NCBI RefSeq assembly: GCF_004745485.1
Contig: NZ_RHFG01000010.1
Location: forward strand, 62,001-126,000
DNA length: 64,000 nt
From: Brevibacterium sp. S22
Lineage (GTDB): Bacteria; Actinomycetota; Actinomycetes; Actinomycetales; Brevibacteriaceae
Reading direction: 5' to 3'
Shown: piece by piece, positions 1-8,290 of the stretch
Layout of the letters: each line of letters opens with the position of its first letter
Numbering within the stretch: the stretch's first letter is position 1
Translations under genes and position numbers: made by a program
The notes under the pieces: model-generated
The model's database searches: none
What the model saw: only the letters and a program-made list of their open reading frames with translations
Told to the model about the DNA's origin: nothing

Positions 1-388
1 ACGCCGTCGTCGAATACACGGTGAGCGGCACGGCGACGATTCCGAACGTCGGTCCCATCATCGTGAGCACGGTCAGCAGGCAGCCGACGGCGATGAGCGA
101 GGAGCTCAGCAGCGGGGCGGTGCGTCGCAGGCCCAGCGGCAGCGTCTGGACTAAGACGATTACGACCTGCACGGCGATGGGCACCAGGGCGATCTCGCTC
201 CGCTCGGCCTGGCTGAGCGTGAAGATGATGGTCAGATAGGTGATCGGCAGAGCCCAGAGCAGAGTGTCGACGATCCAGGGACGGGCGGCGACAAAGCGAC
301 GGACGCGGTCGAATCGGTCGGGGGTGCGCTGCTGTGGCTCCGGCCGGTCGCCCGCGGTCCGGATCGATCGATTGCTCATGCCCGCCAT
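1..388 (-). CDS. Sensor histidine kinase, N-terminal membrane part (cut by window edge)
   Basis: Reading leftwards from ATG at 388 (a second in-frame ATG is at 379), the frame stays open to the window edge, so about 129 N-terminal residues are visible. A polar start of about 40 residues (RSIRTAGDRPEPQQR) leads into WIVDTLLWALPITYLTIIF and further hydrophobic segments. This matches the four-to-five-helix N-terminal domain (DUF7134 type) of actinobacterial NarL-partner histidine kinases. No dimerisation or ATPase domain is in view, so the kinase call rests on the N-terminal architecture only. It could be another small multi-helix membrane protein. It is divergent from the aminotransferase gene. 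Confidence 0.5.
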   Translation of the reverse strand, partial: MAGMSNRSIRTAGDRPEPQQRTPDRFDRVRRFVAARPWIVDTLLWALPITYLTIIFTLSQAERSEIALVPIAVQVVIVLVQTLPLGLRRTAPLLSSSLIAVGCLLTVLTMMGPTFGIVAVPLTVYSTTA

Positions 389-590
389 GTTAGTTCCGCA
401 CCGCTGGGCTCACATCATACTCAGGGCTGATCCCGACTCGCCCGCACGCTCCTGTGATCCGCATCCTTGTCCGGCGGGTCACCCGGACCTATGCTGAAGT
501 GACCCACGTAACCCGTCGTTCGGGCAGGAGCCTTCTGAACGTCGCCGGAGCAGTCGACTTCAGGGCATCACCGCTCAGAGGAGGTCGCTC

Positions 591-1859
591 ATGTCCACCA
601 CGTCAATGCATCCGGCCACGAGTGCTTCGCAGAACCAGTCGCAGACCACTGCGCTGCCCTACGCTCGCCGCCGTGACCAACTCGTCGGATCCGTCATCGA
701 CGCCTCCACCACAGTGCTGGCCCAATACGACCACGACATCGTCAAGTTCGGCATGGGGGCACCGGCCCCGGACATGCTCCCGGCCGCGGACTTCGCCCGC
801 ATCGCCGCGCAAGTCTTCTCCCCGGAGAACTTCACGTACGGGGAGACGAAGGGCGAGCCTGTCCTCATCGACAACCTCCACGACTACCTCACCGCGACCG
901 AACAGATCCCGCCCGAACAGCAGGGAAACCGTGACCGCCTCCTCATCACCTCCGGCGGCATGCAGGGGCTGGACCTCGGGTTCAAGCTCTTCGTCACCCC
1001 AGGTGACCTCGTCGCGTGTGAGTCGCCGACCTATACCAACGGTTCGGCGACGGCCATGAGCTATGAGTCGGAGATCCTCGAGATCCCCGTCGACGAAGAA
1101 GGCATGCAGATCGACGTTCTCGAGGAGCACACGAAGCGCACCGGTCGCGCACCGAAGGTCGTATACACCGTCCCAACGTTCCAGAACCCGGCCGGAGTGA
1201 CGATGTCTCTGCCGCGTCGCGAACGCCTCCTCGAGTTCGCCCACCGCCACCGGTCGGTCATCATCGAGGACAACCCGTACGGGATGCTGCGCTTCGAAGG
1301 TCAGTCCCTGCCGGCGCTGAGCGACCTCAGCCCGAACGATCCCCTCATCTTCGGGGTGCGCACGTTCTCGAAGTTCGTCGCCCCGGGCCTGCGGGTGGGC
1401 TGGATCGACGTCGATCCCGAGGTCCGCGAGCTCGCCGTCAACGCCAAACAGACGATGGACTCCTGCGCACCCGTGCCCAACCAGCACCTCATCGCCCGCT
1501 GGTTGGCAGAAGGCGGTGCCGACGTTCATGTGACGACCCTGCGCGAGGCCTATCGCGAACGCAAGATCGCCATGTCGGAAGGACTCGAGAGGCTCTTCCC
1601 TTCAGAGATCCGTGCCACCGATCCCGATGGCGGGTTCTTCCTATGGGTGACCTTCGAGGACGAATCCATCAACACCGAGGAACTGATGACCACCGCGCTC
1701 GAGGAGGGCGTCGCCTACATCCCCGGTCCCGCGTTCTCGCCGGCCGGGCACTTTGCGAACGCCCTGCGCCTGTGCTTCGCCTCGGCCGCCCCCGACCGCA
1801 TCGACGACGGACTCGAGCGCCTCCGCCGCGCCGTCGACCGGTACCGCTCCGAACGCTGA
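591..1859 (+). CDS. PLP-dependent aminotransferase, fold type I (LysN/MocR-like catalytic domain)
   Basis: A 422-residue cytosolic aminotransferase of the class I/II family most like 2-aminoadipate transaminases and the catalytic half of MocR regulators, without the GntR DNA-binding domain. Visible motifs are the FGMGAPAPDM substrate-binding start, TSGGMQGLDLGFKLF, PTFQNPAG, EDNPYGMLRF with the cofactor-pyridine Asp, and TFSKFVAPGLRVGWI, whose Lys should form the Schiff base. The C-terminus FANALRLCFA holds the Arg that binds the substrate carboxylate. The ATG at 591 has GAGGAGG about 8 bases upstream. The precise amino-acid substrate cannot be read from sequence. It appears to be a single transcription unit, divergent from the partial kinase gene. 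Confidence 0.85.
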   Translation: MSTTSMHPATSASQNQSQTTALPYARRRDQLVGSVIDASTTVLAQYDHDIVKFGMGAPAPDMLPAADFARIAAQVFSPENFTYGETKGEPVLIDNLHDYLTATEQIPPEQQGNRDRLLITSGGMQGLDLGFKLFVTPGDLVACESPTYTNGSATAMSYESEILEIPVDEEGMQIDVLEEHTKRTGRAPKVVYTVPTFQNPAGVTMSLPRRERLLEFAHRHRSVIIEDNPYGMLRFEGQSLPALSDLSPNDPLIFGVRTFSKFVAPGLRVGWIDVDPEVRELAVNAKQTMDSCAPVPNQHLIARWLAEGGADVHVTTLREAYRERKIAMSEGLERLFPSEIRATDPDGGFFLWVTFEDESINTEELMTTALEEGVAYIPGPAFSPAGHFANALRLCFASAAPDRIDDGLERLRRAVDRYRSER

Positions 1860-1973
1860 CGTCGTCGACCCGCTCGCCGAGGCGGCCCGTCGCAACCGTG
1901 CCACCTCGGTGATCGTCGGCGGCTTCCCCGCCACCACCGGCGAAAGCCGTGTCCGTCGTCTGTGGCAGAATGG

Positions 1974-1995
1974 CCGTGACGGTCGACCGTCACGG
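1974..1995. repeat. Perfect 22-bp palindrome upstream of the fluoride-channel genes
   Basis: CCGTGACGG at 1974-1982 and CCGTCACGG at 1987-1995 flank TCGA, making a fully self-complementary 22-bp block. As RNA it can form a 9-bp hairpin with a four-base loop. As DNA it could be a dimeric operator. Its last two bases overlap the 5' strand of the candidate riboswitch. Confidence 0.7.
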
Positions 1996-2097
1996 TGGTG
2001 GGGCTCACCGGACCCAAACTCGGCTGCGGACCACGCCGGTCCGCGTTCGACAACAGTCCCTACCTCGACCGGCGTCAGCATGCCCGAAAGGTAGGAG
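1994..2097 (+). promoter_or_regulatory. Candidate fluoride (crcB-type) riboswitch with a translational expression platform
   Basis: The layout follows the crcB/fluoride aptamer: GGTG (1994-1997) pairs with CACC (2006-2009) as the pseudoknot; GGGGCT (2000-2005) pairs with AGTCCC (2055-2060); AAACT follows at 2016-2020; a hairpin of GCGGACC (2026-2032) with GGTCCGC (2038-2044) fills the middle. CCTACCT (2059-2065) is perfectly complementary to AGGTAGG (2089-2095), which overlaps the ribosome binding site AGGAG (2093-2097) of the first channel gene. Thus aptamer folding and sequestration of the ribosome site compete for bases 2059-2060. The usual GATG after the first strand is GGTG here, so this is a divergent member. 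The placement directly before two FluC genes is the strongest support. Confidence 0.6.
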
Positions 2098-2102
2098 AAT
2101 CC

Positions 2103-2540
2103 ATGGCCGAAGCCCGTCCCCTTCATCTGCGTCTGCCCTATTTGGGGCTTGCCCTCATCGGCGGCAGCCTCGGCACTGCGGCACGTGAGGCGATCAGCCT
2201 CGCCGTGCCTGATGCAGGCGGCATCCCCGTCGCCATCTTCGCGATCAATGTCCTCGGTGCGTTCTGCCTGGGTCTCCTCTTGTCCGGACTGTCGCGGCTG
2301 GGACCCGATGTGGGGATGCGGCAGAAGATGCGGATCCTGGTCGGAACCGGTTTCATGGGCGGTTTCACCACCTACAGTGCACTGGCCACGGATGCGGCGA
2401 GCCTCCTCGGCGATGGTCGGGTGGGTGCTGGTCTTCTCTACGGACTGGCCACTGTCGTCATCGGCGGACTGGCCACCTGGGCCGGAATCGCTGCAGCGTC
2501 GGTGATCCGGCGATCGGGGCCTGACGGGGGTGCAGAATGA
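2103..2540 (+). CDS. crcB: Fluoride channel FluC/CrcB, subunit 1
   Basis: A 145-residue four-helix membrane protein of the Fluc family, which exports cytoplasmic fluoride by passive flux through a dual-topology dimer. Family signatures are GSLGTAAREAIS near residue 20, NVLGAFCLGLL (the conserved Asn of TM2) and GTGFMGGFTTYSALATD, the TM3 break with the Phe box and the Gly-Gly/Thr-Thr sodium site. ATG at 2103 is chosen over longer in-frame openings because AGGAG lies 5 bases upstream and the extra N-terminal sequence would run through the riboswitch. Its stop overlaps the start of the next gene by 4 bases (ATGA), so the two subunits are probably translated together and form a heterodimer. Confidence 0.92.
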   Translation: MAEARPLHLRLPYLGLALIGGSLGTAAREAISLAVPDAGGIPVAIFAINVLGAFCLGLLLSGLSRLGPDVGMRQKMRILVGTGFMGGFTTYSALATDAASLLGDGRVGAGLLYGLATVVIGGLATWAGIAAASVIRRSGPDGGAE

Positions 2541-2914
2541 GTCCGCTGCTGTTCATCGCCATCGCCGCGGCCGGGGGTTTCGGAGCCGTGGCGCGCATGC
2601 TCTTCGATGGGGCATTCAAGGTGTGGAGTCCGCGGTCGACACCGTGGTCCACGCTGCTCATCAATGTCTCGGGGTCGCTTGTGCTCGGGCTGCTGACGGG
2701 GTTGGCCGGTGCGAACCTGCTGCCCGCCGGCTGGCATCTCGTGCTCGGTGCCGGATTCCTCGGCGGCTATACGACGTTCTCGACGGCGAGTTTCGAGACC
2801 GTGCAGCTCATCGAGGAACGGAAATGGGGGTCGAGCCTGCTCAGCGGAATCGGCACGCTGGTCTTCGCCACCGCCGCGGCCGGACTCGGACTGTGGCTGG
2901 GCGGTCATACGTGA
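2537..2914 (+). CDS. crcB: Fluoride channel FluC/CrcB, subunit 2
   Basis: The second Fluc subunit, 125 residues with four predicted helices. It shows GGFGAVARMLFD near the N-terminus, NVSGSLVLGLLTG, and GAGFLGGYTTFSTASFE carrying the TM3 break and the conserved Thr/Phe residues. The start lies inside the stop of subunit 1, which implies translational coupling. Paired fluC genes are known in Gram-positive bacteria, where the two products assemble as an antiparallel heterodimer. It converges on the AT-rich gene ending at 2931, leaving only 16 bases and no visible terminator between them. Confidence 0.92.
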   Translation: MSPLLFIAIAAAGGFGAVARMLFDGAFKVWSPRSTPWSTLLINVSGSLVLGLLTGLAGANLLPAGWHLVLGAGFLGGYTTFSTASFETVQLIEERKWGSSLLSGIGTLVFATAAAGLGLWLGGHT

Positions 2915-2930
2915 CTATTGAAACAGCGCC

Positions 2931-4718
2931 TCAAGGAGTCTTAATCAGAGCAGACACCAATTCACTATAGGACATATGGCTTCGCAGACCACGCGGCAAA
3001 GCGTCAGATTGCTCTAAAGGCTCAACCTCGTTCAAGAACACAGTCCCTGGCGAGATAACTATACCTAAAATATCGTCAAACCTACTGAAATCATAGTTGG
3101 AACCAATAGGTGAAGTGCGCAGATAGTCGACAACTTTCTCCCACTCTTTAAGCGCAGAGACAATTGTCGACTCGTTGTTCCTAATACGCTGATGCACGCC
3201 TCTGTCGAAGTCCTGGGAGCTCTCAACCTTCTTGCAACTCACTATGATCAGAATTGAATCGATTTCCATCACCGCGTCAATATCAGTGATTGGCCCATCC
3301 GGTCCAAGCAAGGTCAATCCCCGCACATTCGACACCCCAGAAGACGGCCGAGCATGCGAAGCATCAATCACCCTCTGTACTGCAAGCTCAAAATCGAACG
3401 CGCCGGCGTTTACCCAATCACCCCCATACTGAGAATCCACTCTGAGAACTTCGAAAATTTCACACGATAAACTAAAGAGATCGACCATATGCCCCACCAG
3501 GCACGACCTTATAATCGACCCATTCTTACTTGCATGCCCAGCCAGTGGATGGCGCTTGAGGGTTTTTATAACGTCTTTCGGTCCGATACTTGACCAGATC
3601 TCCTTCAGAGGAGCCCAAGGAGTATCCTCGAGAGCAACTCGCAAATATTCAATTAGATCATCATGGTGAATTATCACATAACCAGCAGCAGGGACCACCG
3701 CGCCGACATGCGGCATAGTAAATACGTAACGAGCAACCGCATTTGACAACGCTACAAGACACGCGGCCACTCGCGGTTCTCTCATCCCTGCTGCGGAGCC
3801 TGCAAGGTCTATAGAGGTCTTAGTTTCACTAAGAGCTGAGAGGCGTAAATCAAATTGCCCATAAACTTCAACGAGATCAATGTTGTCGGAAATCCGAACC
3901 CAACCAGTTCTTTCACCCCACCCGTGAACGTCCCTAGTCGCAATTGCTAAGATTCTATTAAGTCTGGGCGGTTCCGAGATTCCGTAGTATTCAATGCTGG
4001 GATGCCATACAATCGCATTACCTTCGGCGGTCCGAGCATCAAAAACGCTTAGCGCATTTTCTAGTCCCTCATCTTCGACGACGACGGGCTGACCTTCCGT
4101 CTTAAAATCAAACGTCTGCCCCTTCGCCGCCCGCCTTATATGATTCTCCAACAAATTCACATTCTCAGCGATGGCAATGAGCCGAGATACCCTACGAGCA
4201 TTACTCGCGTCCATTCTGAAACTGAATGGCGTCTCCGTGCGAATCTGATCATTTAAAAATGACCGCTTTGCATACATCGAGATGTTCTCCGCAACCCGCA
4301 TAACGTTAATGGGCGTGGTAGTTAAGACCCCATATACAACGGAAGGGTCAATCCGTCTCAAATACCAGAGCCATGTAGACGGACTAAGCTGTTGAATATA
4401 AGGCTGTACAGATTCAATGAGCTTCAGCCTTAGGGCACTGAGATACTGGTGGGCCTCTGGAGCCTTCAGCTTCGACTTCGAAACTGGATACTTTCGCCTT
4501 AAATCTCCGATTATAATTTCTATTTCTTCTTCTGCAAACGGTAAATAGTGTTCTATATCCGCCCAGAACTCGTGAAATACATGCTTTTCGTCTTTACCTA
4601 TCCCTAAGATAGATTCGAGCTGATCATTGTCATCCAACCACGGTCGACTCTGTCCTCTGTTTTCAGCGTCGTTCGACAAGCCTGTCCTGCCAACTCGAGT
4701 TTCCTCCGACCGGTCCAT
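2931..4718 (-). CDS. Orphan 595-aa protein with C-terminal PD-(D/E)XK-like nuclease motif
   Basis: I do not recognise the family of this long soluble protein. Residues 1-430 show no motif I can name. Near the C-terminus the order FELAVQRVID (Glu about 444), PITDIDAV (Asp about 479-481) and ILIIVSCKK (Lys about 496-497) matches the E...D...(hydrophobic)xK core of restriction-endonuclease-fold nucleases. Base composition is far richer in A/T than the neighbours (codons such as TTA, ATA and AAT are common), pointing to horizontal acquisition. It stands alone between housekeeping genes and has a weak ribosome site at ATG 4718. A DNA-processing or phage-defence role is an inference from the motif, orphan status and composition. 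Confidence 0.6.
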   Translation of the reverse strand: MDRSEETRVGRTGLSNDAENRGQSRPWLDDNDQLESILGIGKDEKHVFHEFWADIEHYLPFAEEEIEIIIGDLRRKYPVSKSKLKAPEAHQYLSALRLKLIESVQPYIQQLSPSTWLWYLRRIDPSVVYGVLTTTPINVMRVAENISMYAKRSFLNDQIRTETPFSFRMDASNARRVSRLIAIAENVNLLENHIRRAAKGQTFDFKTEGQPVVVEDEGLENALSVFDARTAEGNAIVWHPSIEYYGISEPPRLNRILAIATRDVHGWGERTGWVRISDNIDLVEVYGQFDLRLSALSETKTSIDLAGSAAGMREPRVAACLVALSNAVARYVFTMPHVGAVVPAAGYVIIHHDDLIEYLRVALEDTPWAPLKEIWSSIGPKDVIKTLKRHPLAGHASKNGSIIRSCLVGHMVDLFSLSCEIFEVLRVDSQYGGDWVNAGAFDFELAVQRVIDASHARPSSGVSNVRGLTLLGPDGPITDIDAVMEIDSILIIVSCKKVESSQDFDRGVHQRIRNNESTIVSALKEWEKVVDYLRTSPIGSNYDFSRFDDILGIVISPGTVFLNEVEPLEQSDALPRGLRSHMSYSELVSALIKTP

Positions 4719-5143
4719 AGTCTCATCTTACTGGTGCGATTACTGGACCTCACCCGTTCAGCATGACTGCGGTCCTCTAGCTCAAATAGCCTTTCCCGTA
4801 CCCAACTCTCGAGGGAGGCTACTCGCTCGACCATTGCAGAATCATCGGCGCCCGACAGGCGGATTGGGTTGACTACTCAGGTTCTGTTTCCAACTTGGTC
4901 CACCGTAAAGAGCAGGTGAATTTTGATCCTGTATAGGAGCGCACGACTGTTAACAGCGGGCTTGAGTAGGTCGCCGCCTGAGAATCGTGCTTCATTGTCT
5001 GTTCCGGGAACTCACGTGGATGGGCGGTCTGAGAGGAAATGTCTGTGACCGTCGGCCTTTCGCGCCCGCGCTGCGCCAGAAAGCTCGGCTAGCGATCAAC
5101 CGGCGCCGTGCCTGTTCAGAGCACCGGGCTCTCTGGCGGCGGC
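4719..5143. other. Non-coding gap, right side of the AT-rich island
   Basis: These 425 bases lie between the start of the nuclease-like gene and the end of the OYE-type gene. I see no convincing reading frame, RNA or hairpin. Composition shifts from AT-rich back to the usual GC-rich around 5000, which probably marks the right boundary of the acquired segment. No boundary repeat could be identified. Confidence 0.5.
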
Positions 5144-6220
5144 TCACTTGTAGGCGCGGTAGTACTGAGCCGGCCGGTAGTCGATGTCGAAGCGCAGGGC
5201 ATCGGCAGCCCGGAGAGCGAAGTTCGGATCGCGCAGGTATTCGCGGCCCACAAGAATCGCATCGGCCTGACCTGGGGCCAGGATGTGCTCACCCTGGAAC
5301 GGTTCGCTGATGAGGCCAACCGCGGCGGTCGGCAGGCCCGATCCCTCGCTCACGCCTGCGGCCAGGGTCGTCTGGTAGCCGGGGCCGACCGGAATCGTCG
5401 CCATCACATTGCCGCCCGAGGAGACGTCGATGAGGTCGACGCCATGTCCCTTTAGCCACGTGGCGACCTCGACCGTGTCCTCGAGCGTGAGACCGCCCTC
5501 GGTCCAGTCCGTCGCGGACAGGCGCACGAACACGGGAACCTCTTCGCCCACCTCGGCGCGGGCGGCATCGACGATCTTGAGCAGCAGACGGGCCCGGTTC
5601 TCCAAGGTTCCGCCGTAGGAATCGGTGCGAGTGTTGCTCAGCGGTGACAGGAACTCGTGGAGGAGGTATCCGTGTGCGGCGTGGATCTCGACGAAGTCGA
5701 ACCCGGCTTCGATCGCCCGGCGCGCCGAAGATCGGAAGGCCGCGACCACCTCGGTGATGTCTGCCTCGGTGAGGGCACGCGGTTCGGCAAGGCCCTCGAA
5801 GGCCAGCGCGGACGGAGCCACGGTCTGCCAGCCACCCTCGTCGACGGGCAGGCTGCCGTCGTGGTCGGTCCCCCACTCCGGATAGGTCGAGGCCTTGCGG
5901 CCGGCGTGGGCGAGCTGGATGCCCGCGGCAGCGCCCTGCGAATGGAGGAAGTCGACGATGGGCACGAAGGCATCCCGCTGCTCGTCATTCCACAGGCCCA
6001 GGTCCTTGGCCGAGATCCGCGCCTCCGGGGTGACTCCGGTGGCTTCGACGATGACGGCGCCCGCCCCTCCCCTGGCCATGGCACCGTAGTGGACGGTGTG
6101 CCAGGGTGCCGGGACTCCGTCAAGAGTCTCGACGGAGTATTGGCACATGGGCGGTACCCAGATCCGGTTGCGGAAGGTCAGTCCGCGCAGCGTGAGCGGT
6201 TCGAACAGCAGATGAGACAT
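5144..6220 (-). CDS. NADH:flavin oxidoreductase / Old Yellow Enzyme family (YqjM-like)
   Basis: A 358-residue FMN-dependent TIM-barrel ene-reductase. The opening LFEPLTLRGLTFRNRIWVPPMCQYS is the OYE start with the Cys of the YqjM/thermophilic-like subclass. HAAHGYLLHEFLSPLSNTR with SYGGTLENR is the family signature and contains substrate and FMN contacts. The C-terminal ADAILVGREYLRDPNF binds the FMN phosphate. ATG at 6220 is preferred over 6241 because GAGGGG sits 6 bases upstream. Such enzymes reduce activated C=C bonds of enones or xenobiotics with NAD(P)H. It is divergent from the ArsR gene at 6420 across a promoter region with repeated TTCGTAC boxes, which suggests regulation by that repressor. 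Confidence 0.9.
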   Translation of the reverse strand: MSHLLFEPLTLRGLTFRNRIWVPPMCQYSVETLDGVPAPWHTVHYGAMARGGAGAVIVEATGVTPEARISAKDLGLWNDEQRDAFVPIVDFLHSQGAAAGIQLAHAGRKASTYPEWGTDHDGSLPVDEGGWQTVAPSALAFEGLAEPRALTEADITEVVAAFRSSARRAIEAGFDFVEIHAAHGYLLHEFLSPLSNTRTDSYGGTLENRARLLLKIVDAARAEVGEEVPVFVRLSATDWTEGGLTLEDTVEVATWLKGHGVDLIDVSSGGNVMATIPVGPGYQTTLAAGVSEGSGLPTAAVGLISEPFQGEHILAPGQADAILVGREYLRDPNFALRAADALRFDIDYRPAQYYRAYK

Positions 6221-6294
6221 AGCCCCTCGTGTTTTCGTCAAGAATGGTCGTTCGGAAGTATGAGATTCTTCGTACTTCGCGTTCGCACTGTACT

Positions 6295-6310
6295 ACGAGG
6301 AATTTCGTAC
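6295..6310. promoter_or_regulatory. Candidate ArsR-family operator between the OYE-type and arsR-type genes
   Basis: TACGA (6295-6299) and TCGTA (6306-6310) form an inverted repeat with a 6-base spacer. TTCGTAC recurs nearby at about 6270 and 6322. The cluster lies in the 199-base divergent promoter region and would let one dimeric repressor control both genes. Confidence 0.4.
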
Positions 6311-6419
6311 TACCAAATATTTCGTACAATTGAGGGACACAACATCACCAGCGACCGGCGGCTGCTTCGGCAGCGGACACCGTCGCTGACCGACACGAGG
6401 GCGAGACGGGAGACTCCTG

Positions 6420-6743
6420 ATGCGCACATTGGAACACCCCAGCCGGGGCGAGATGAGACTCGACACCGTGCTGGCCGCACTTGCCGACCCGGTTCGCCGC
6501 ACCGTCGCCTGCAAGCTCAACGACGCGTTCGGCGATCATGCGTGCGCGACCTTCGAGCTGCCGGTGTCGAAGTCCACGGCGACCTACCACTTCCGCACCC
6601 TGCGCGAAGCGGGAGTGATCCGCCAGGAATATGAGGGCACGAAGATCATGAATACCCTGCGCAAGGATGACCTGGACGCCCGCTTCCCCGGCCTCCTCGA
6701 TGCCGTGTTCGCCGCGCAGAAGATCGAGGGCGCCGGGGCGTGA
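6420..6743 (+). CDS. ArsR-family winged-helix transcriptional regulator
   Basis: A 107-residue DNA-binding protein. RLDTVLAALADPVRRTVACKL is the usual ArsR helix 1-2 region, and VSKSTATYHFRTLREAGVIRQEYEG is the recognition helix followed by the wing. There is no obvious Cys cluster for metal binding, so the ligand is more likely an organic or redox signal than arsenic. The gene is divergent from the OYE-type oxidoreductase, and ArsR-like repressors beside ene-reductases commonly control them. The MFS exporter converges on its 3' end. GGGAG precedes the ATG by about 8 bases. Confidence 0.85.
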   Translation: MRTLEHPSRGEMRLDTVLAALADPVRRTVACKLNDAFGDHACATFELPVSKSTATYHFRTLREAGVIRQEYEGTKIMNTLRKDDLDARFPGLLDAVFAAQKIEGAGA

Positions 6744-6777
6744 GGTGCTCGCCTGGTCGGGCCGACAGACGTGAGCC

Positions 6778-8253
6778 TCAGCTCCTGACCGGCTGAGCTT
6801 CCCGTCGGTCCTTGGCTCGACCGCGCGCAAGATCGACCAGACCGATGATGCCGGCGAAGACGATGACGAGTGCGATGAATCCGAAGCCTGCGATGATGGC
6901 CGCACCGTATCCGGCGATCGGCTGGACGACGAAGAACACGGCGGTGACGATCGCGATGCCGATGGCCGTGCCCACTCGCTGACCGGTCTGCATCACGCCG
7001 CCGGAGCTTCCCGCGTATTCGACGGGAACCTCGGCCAGGGTCAGGGTCTGATTCGGGCTGATCGCCATGCCCTGCCCGAGGCCGGTGATCCCGAGCGTGA
7101 GGAGCAGCCACCAGATGCTGATCCCCCAGGACTCATGCGCCAGCACGAGGAGCGCCGAGGCGACGACCCCCGTGAGACCGATTGCCACCCCGAGGACGAC
7201 CATCTTCCGCCCGAAGGTGAGCACGACGCGGCCGGCCGCCTGTGCGGCGATGGCCGAGAGCAGCGCCGAGGGCAGACCGACGAGTCCTGCGTGGAGGGCG
7301 GGGAAGCCGAGGCCGTTCTGCAGGTAGAGCGCCACGATCACCCAGATTCCGGGCATGCCGACGAAATACATCGACGTCAGCGATGCCCCGTAGGCGAAGC
7401 TGCGTGTCCTGAACAGCTGCATGTCGACCATCGGCGACCCGCCTCGGCGGGAGTATCGGTTCTCCCACCGCACCCACAGCCAGACGATGGCGACACCGAT
7501 CGGGACGAGGGCGTAGATCCAGGCTCCTGCGCTGCGTTCGAGGAAGGGCAGCATGACCAGGAGCGTGCCCACGGCGAGCAGAACGAGTCCGACCGGGTCG
7601 AAGTCGGCGCGAGTCCGGCCGTCCGACGAGTTGACGGACTCGGAGCCGGCACCGACCCAGGCGCTCTTCGGCAGCCAGAACCGGCCCAGGATGATTGCGG
7701 CCAGGGCGATCGGCACGTTGATGAGGAAGGCCGAACGCCATCCCCACTCGTCGCCGAGCACCGCGATGAGTCCACCGCCGAGGACGGGACCGATGCCCAC
7801 GGAGACGCCGACGATCGTGCCGAACATCCCGAAGGCGCGACCGCGCACCTCGCCGTGGAAGTACTGCTGGAGCATTCCGACGCCCTGCGGGCTGAGCAGG
7901 CCGGAGCCCAGCCCCATGACGACGCGGGCGATGTTGAGTACGAGGGGGTCTGGGGACAGGCCTGAGATGAGCGACCCGAGGGCGAAGACGGCCACGCCGA
8001 TGACGAAGAGCCGGCCGCGGCCGAAGAGGTCGCCGGCTCGCCCCGCGGCGACGAGGAGCACGCCGAAGGCGAGCGTATAGCCCGAGAGCACCCACTGGAT
8101 CGCGGAGTTCGAGGCGCCGATCGACCGCTGCATATCGGGGAGGATGACGTTGACGATCGACACGCTCAGAAGCGACATGAACATCGGGACGAGCATCACT
8201 GCAAGGATCTTGCGCTGTTCGGCTGTCATGACCGTCTCGGAAGTATTACCCAT
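6778..8253 (-). CDS. MFS drug-efflux transporter, DHA2/EmrB-QacA family (14 TM)
   Basis: A 491-residue polytopic membrane protein. The N-terminal half has LVPMFMSLLSVSIVNVILPDM (TM1, motif D1 type), IQWVLSGYTLAFGVLLVAAGRAGDLFGRGR (motif A) and VVMGLGSGLLSPQGVGML (motif B/C region). The length and roughly 14 hydrophobic segments fit proton-driven DHA2 exporters. A Ser/Gly-rich cytosolic loop near residues 210-230 is longer than usual. The substrate is unknown. It converges with the ArsR gene and stands alone. The start at 8253 has no strong ribosome site; an in-frame ATG at 8229 is an alternative. Confidence 0.88.
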   Translation of the reverse strand: MGNTSETVMTAEQRKILAVMLVPMFMSLLSVSIVNVILPDMQRSIGASNSAIQWVLSGYTLAFGVLLVAAGRAGDLFGRGRLFVIGVAVFALGSLISGLSPDPLVLNIARVVMGLGSGLLSPQGVGMLQQYFHGEVRGRAFGMFGTIVGVSVGIGPVLGGGLIAVLGDEWGWRSAFLINVPIALAAIILGRFWLPKSAWVGAGSESVNSSDGRTRADFDPVGLVLLAVGTLLVMLPFLERSAGAWIYALVPIGVAIVWLWVRWENRYSRRGGSPMVDMQLFRTRSFAYGASLTSMYFVGMPGIWVIVALYLQNGLGFPALHAGLVGLPSALLSAIAAQAAGRVVLTFGRKMVVLGVAIGLTGVVASALLVLAHESWGISIWWLLLTLGITGLGQGMAISPNQTLTLAEVPVEYAGSSGGVMQTGQRVGTAIGIAIVTAVFFVVQPIAGYGAAIIAGFGFIALVIVFAGIIGLVDLARGRAKDRREAQPVRS

Positions 8254-8290
8254 TCATATAGTTCTACGCCGCCTCGCCGACAAGCACAAT

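Noticed and set aside
603..1529. 308-aa open frame on the minus strand inside the aminotransferase gene
   Set aside because: It is fully antisense to a well-conserved enzyme, has no family motif and no ribosome site; GC-rich codon bias creates such shadows.
2897..5027. TGGGCGGTC on both sides of the AT-rich nuclease gene as an insertion-site duplication
   Set aside because: Nine GC-rich bases can recur by chance here and their positions do not match the composition boundaries.
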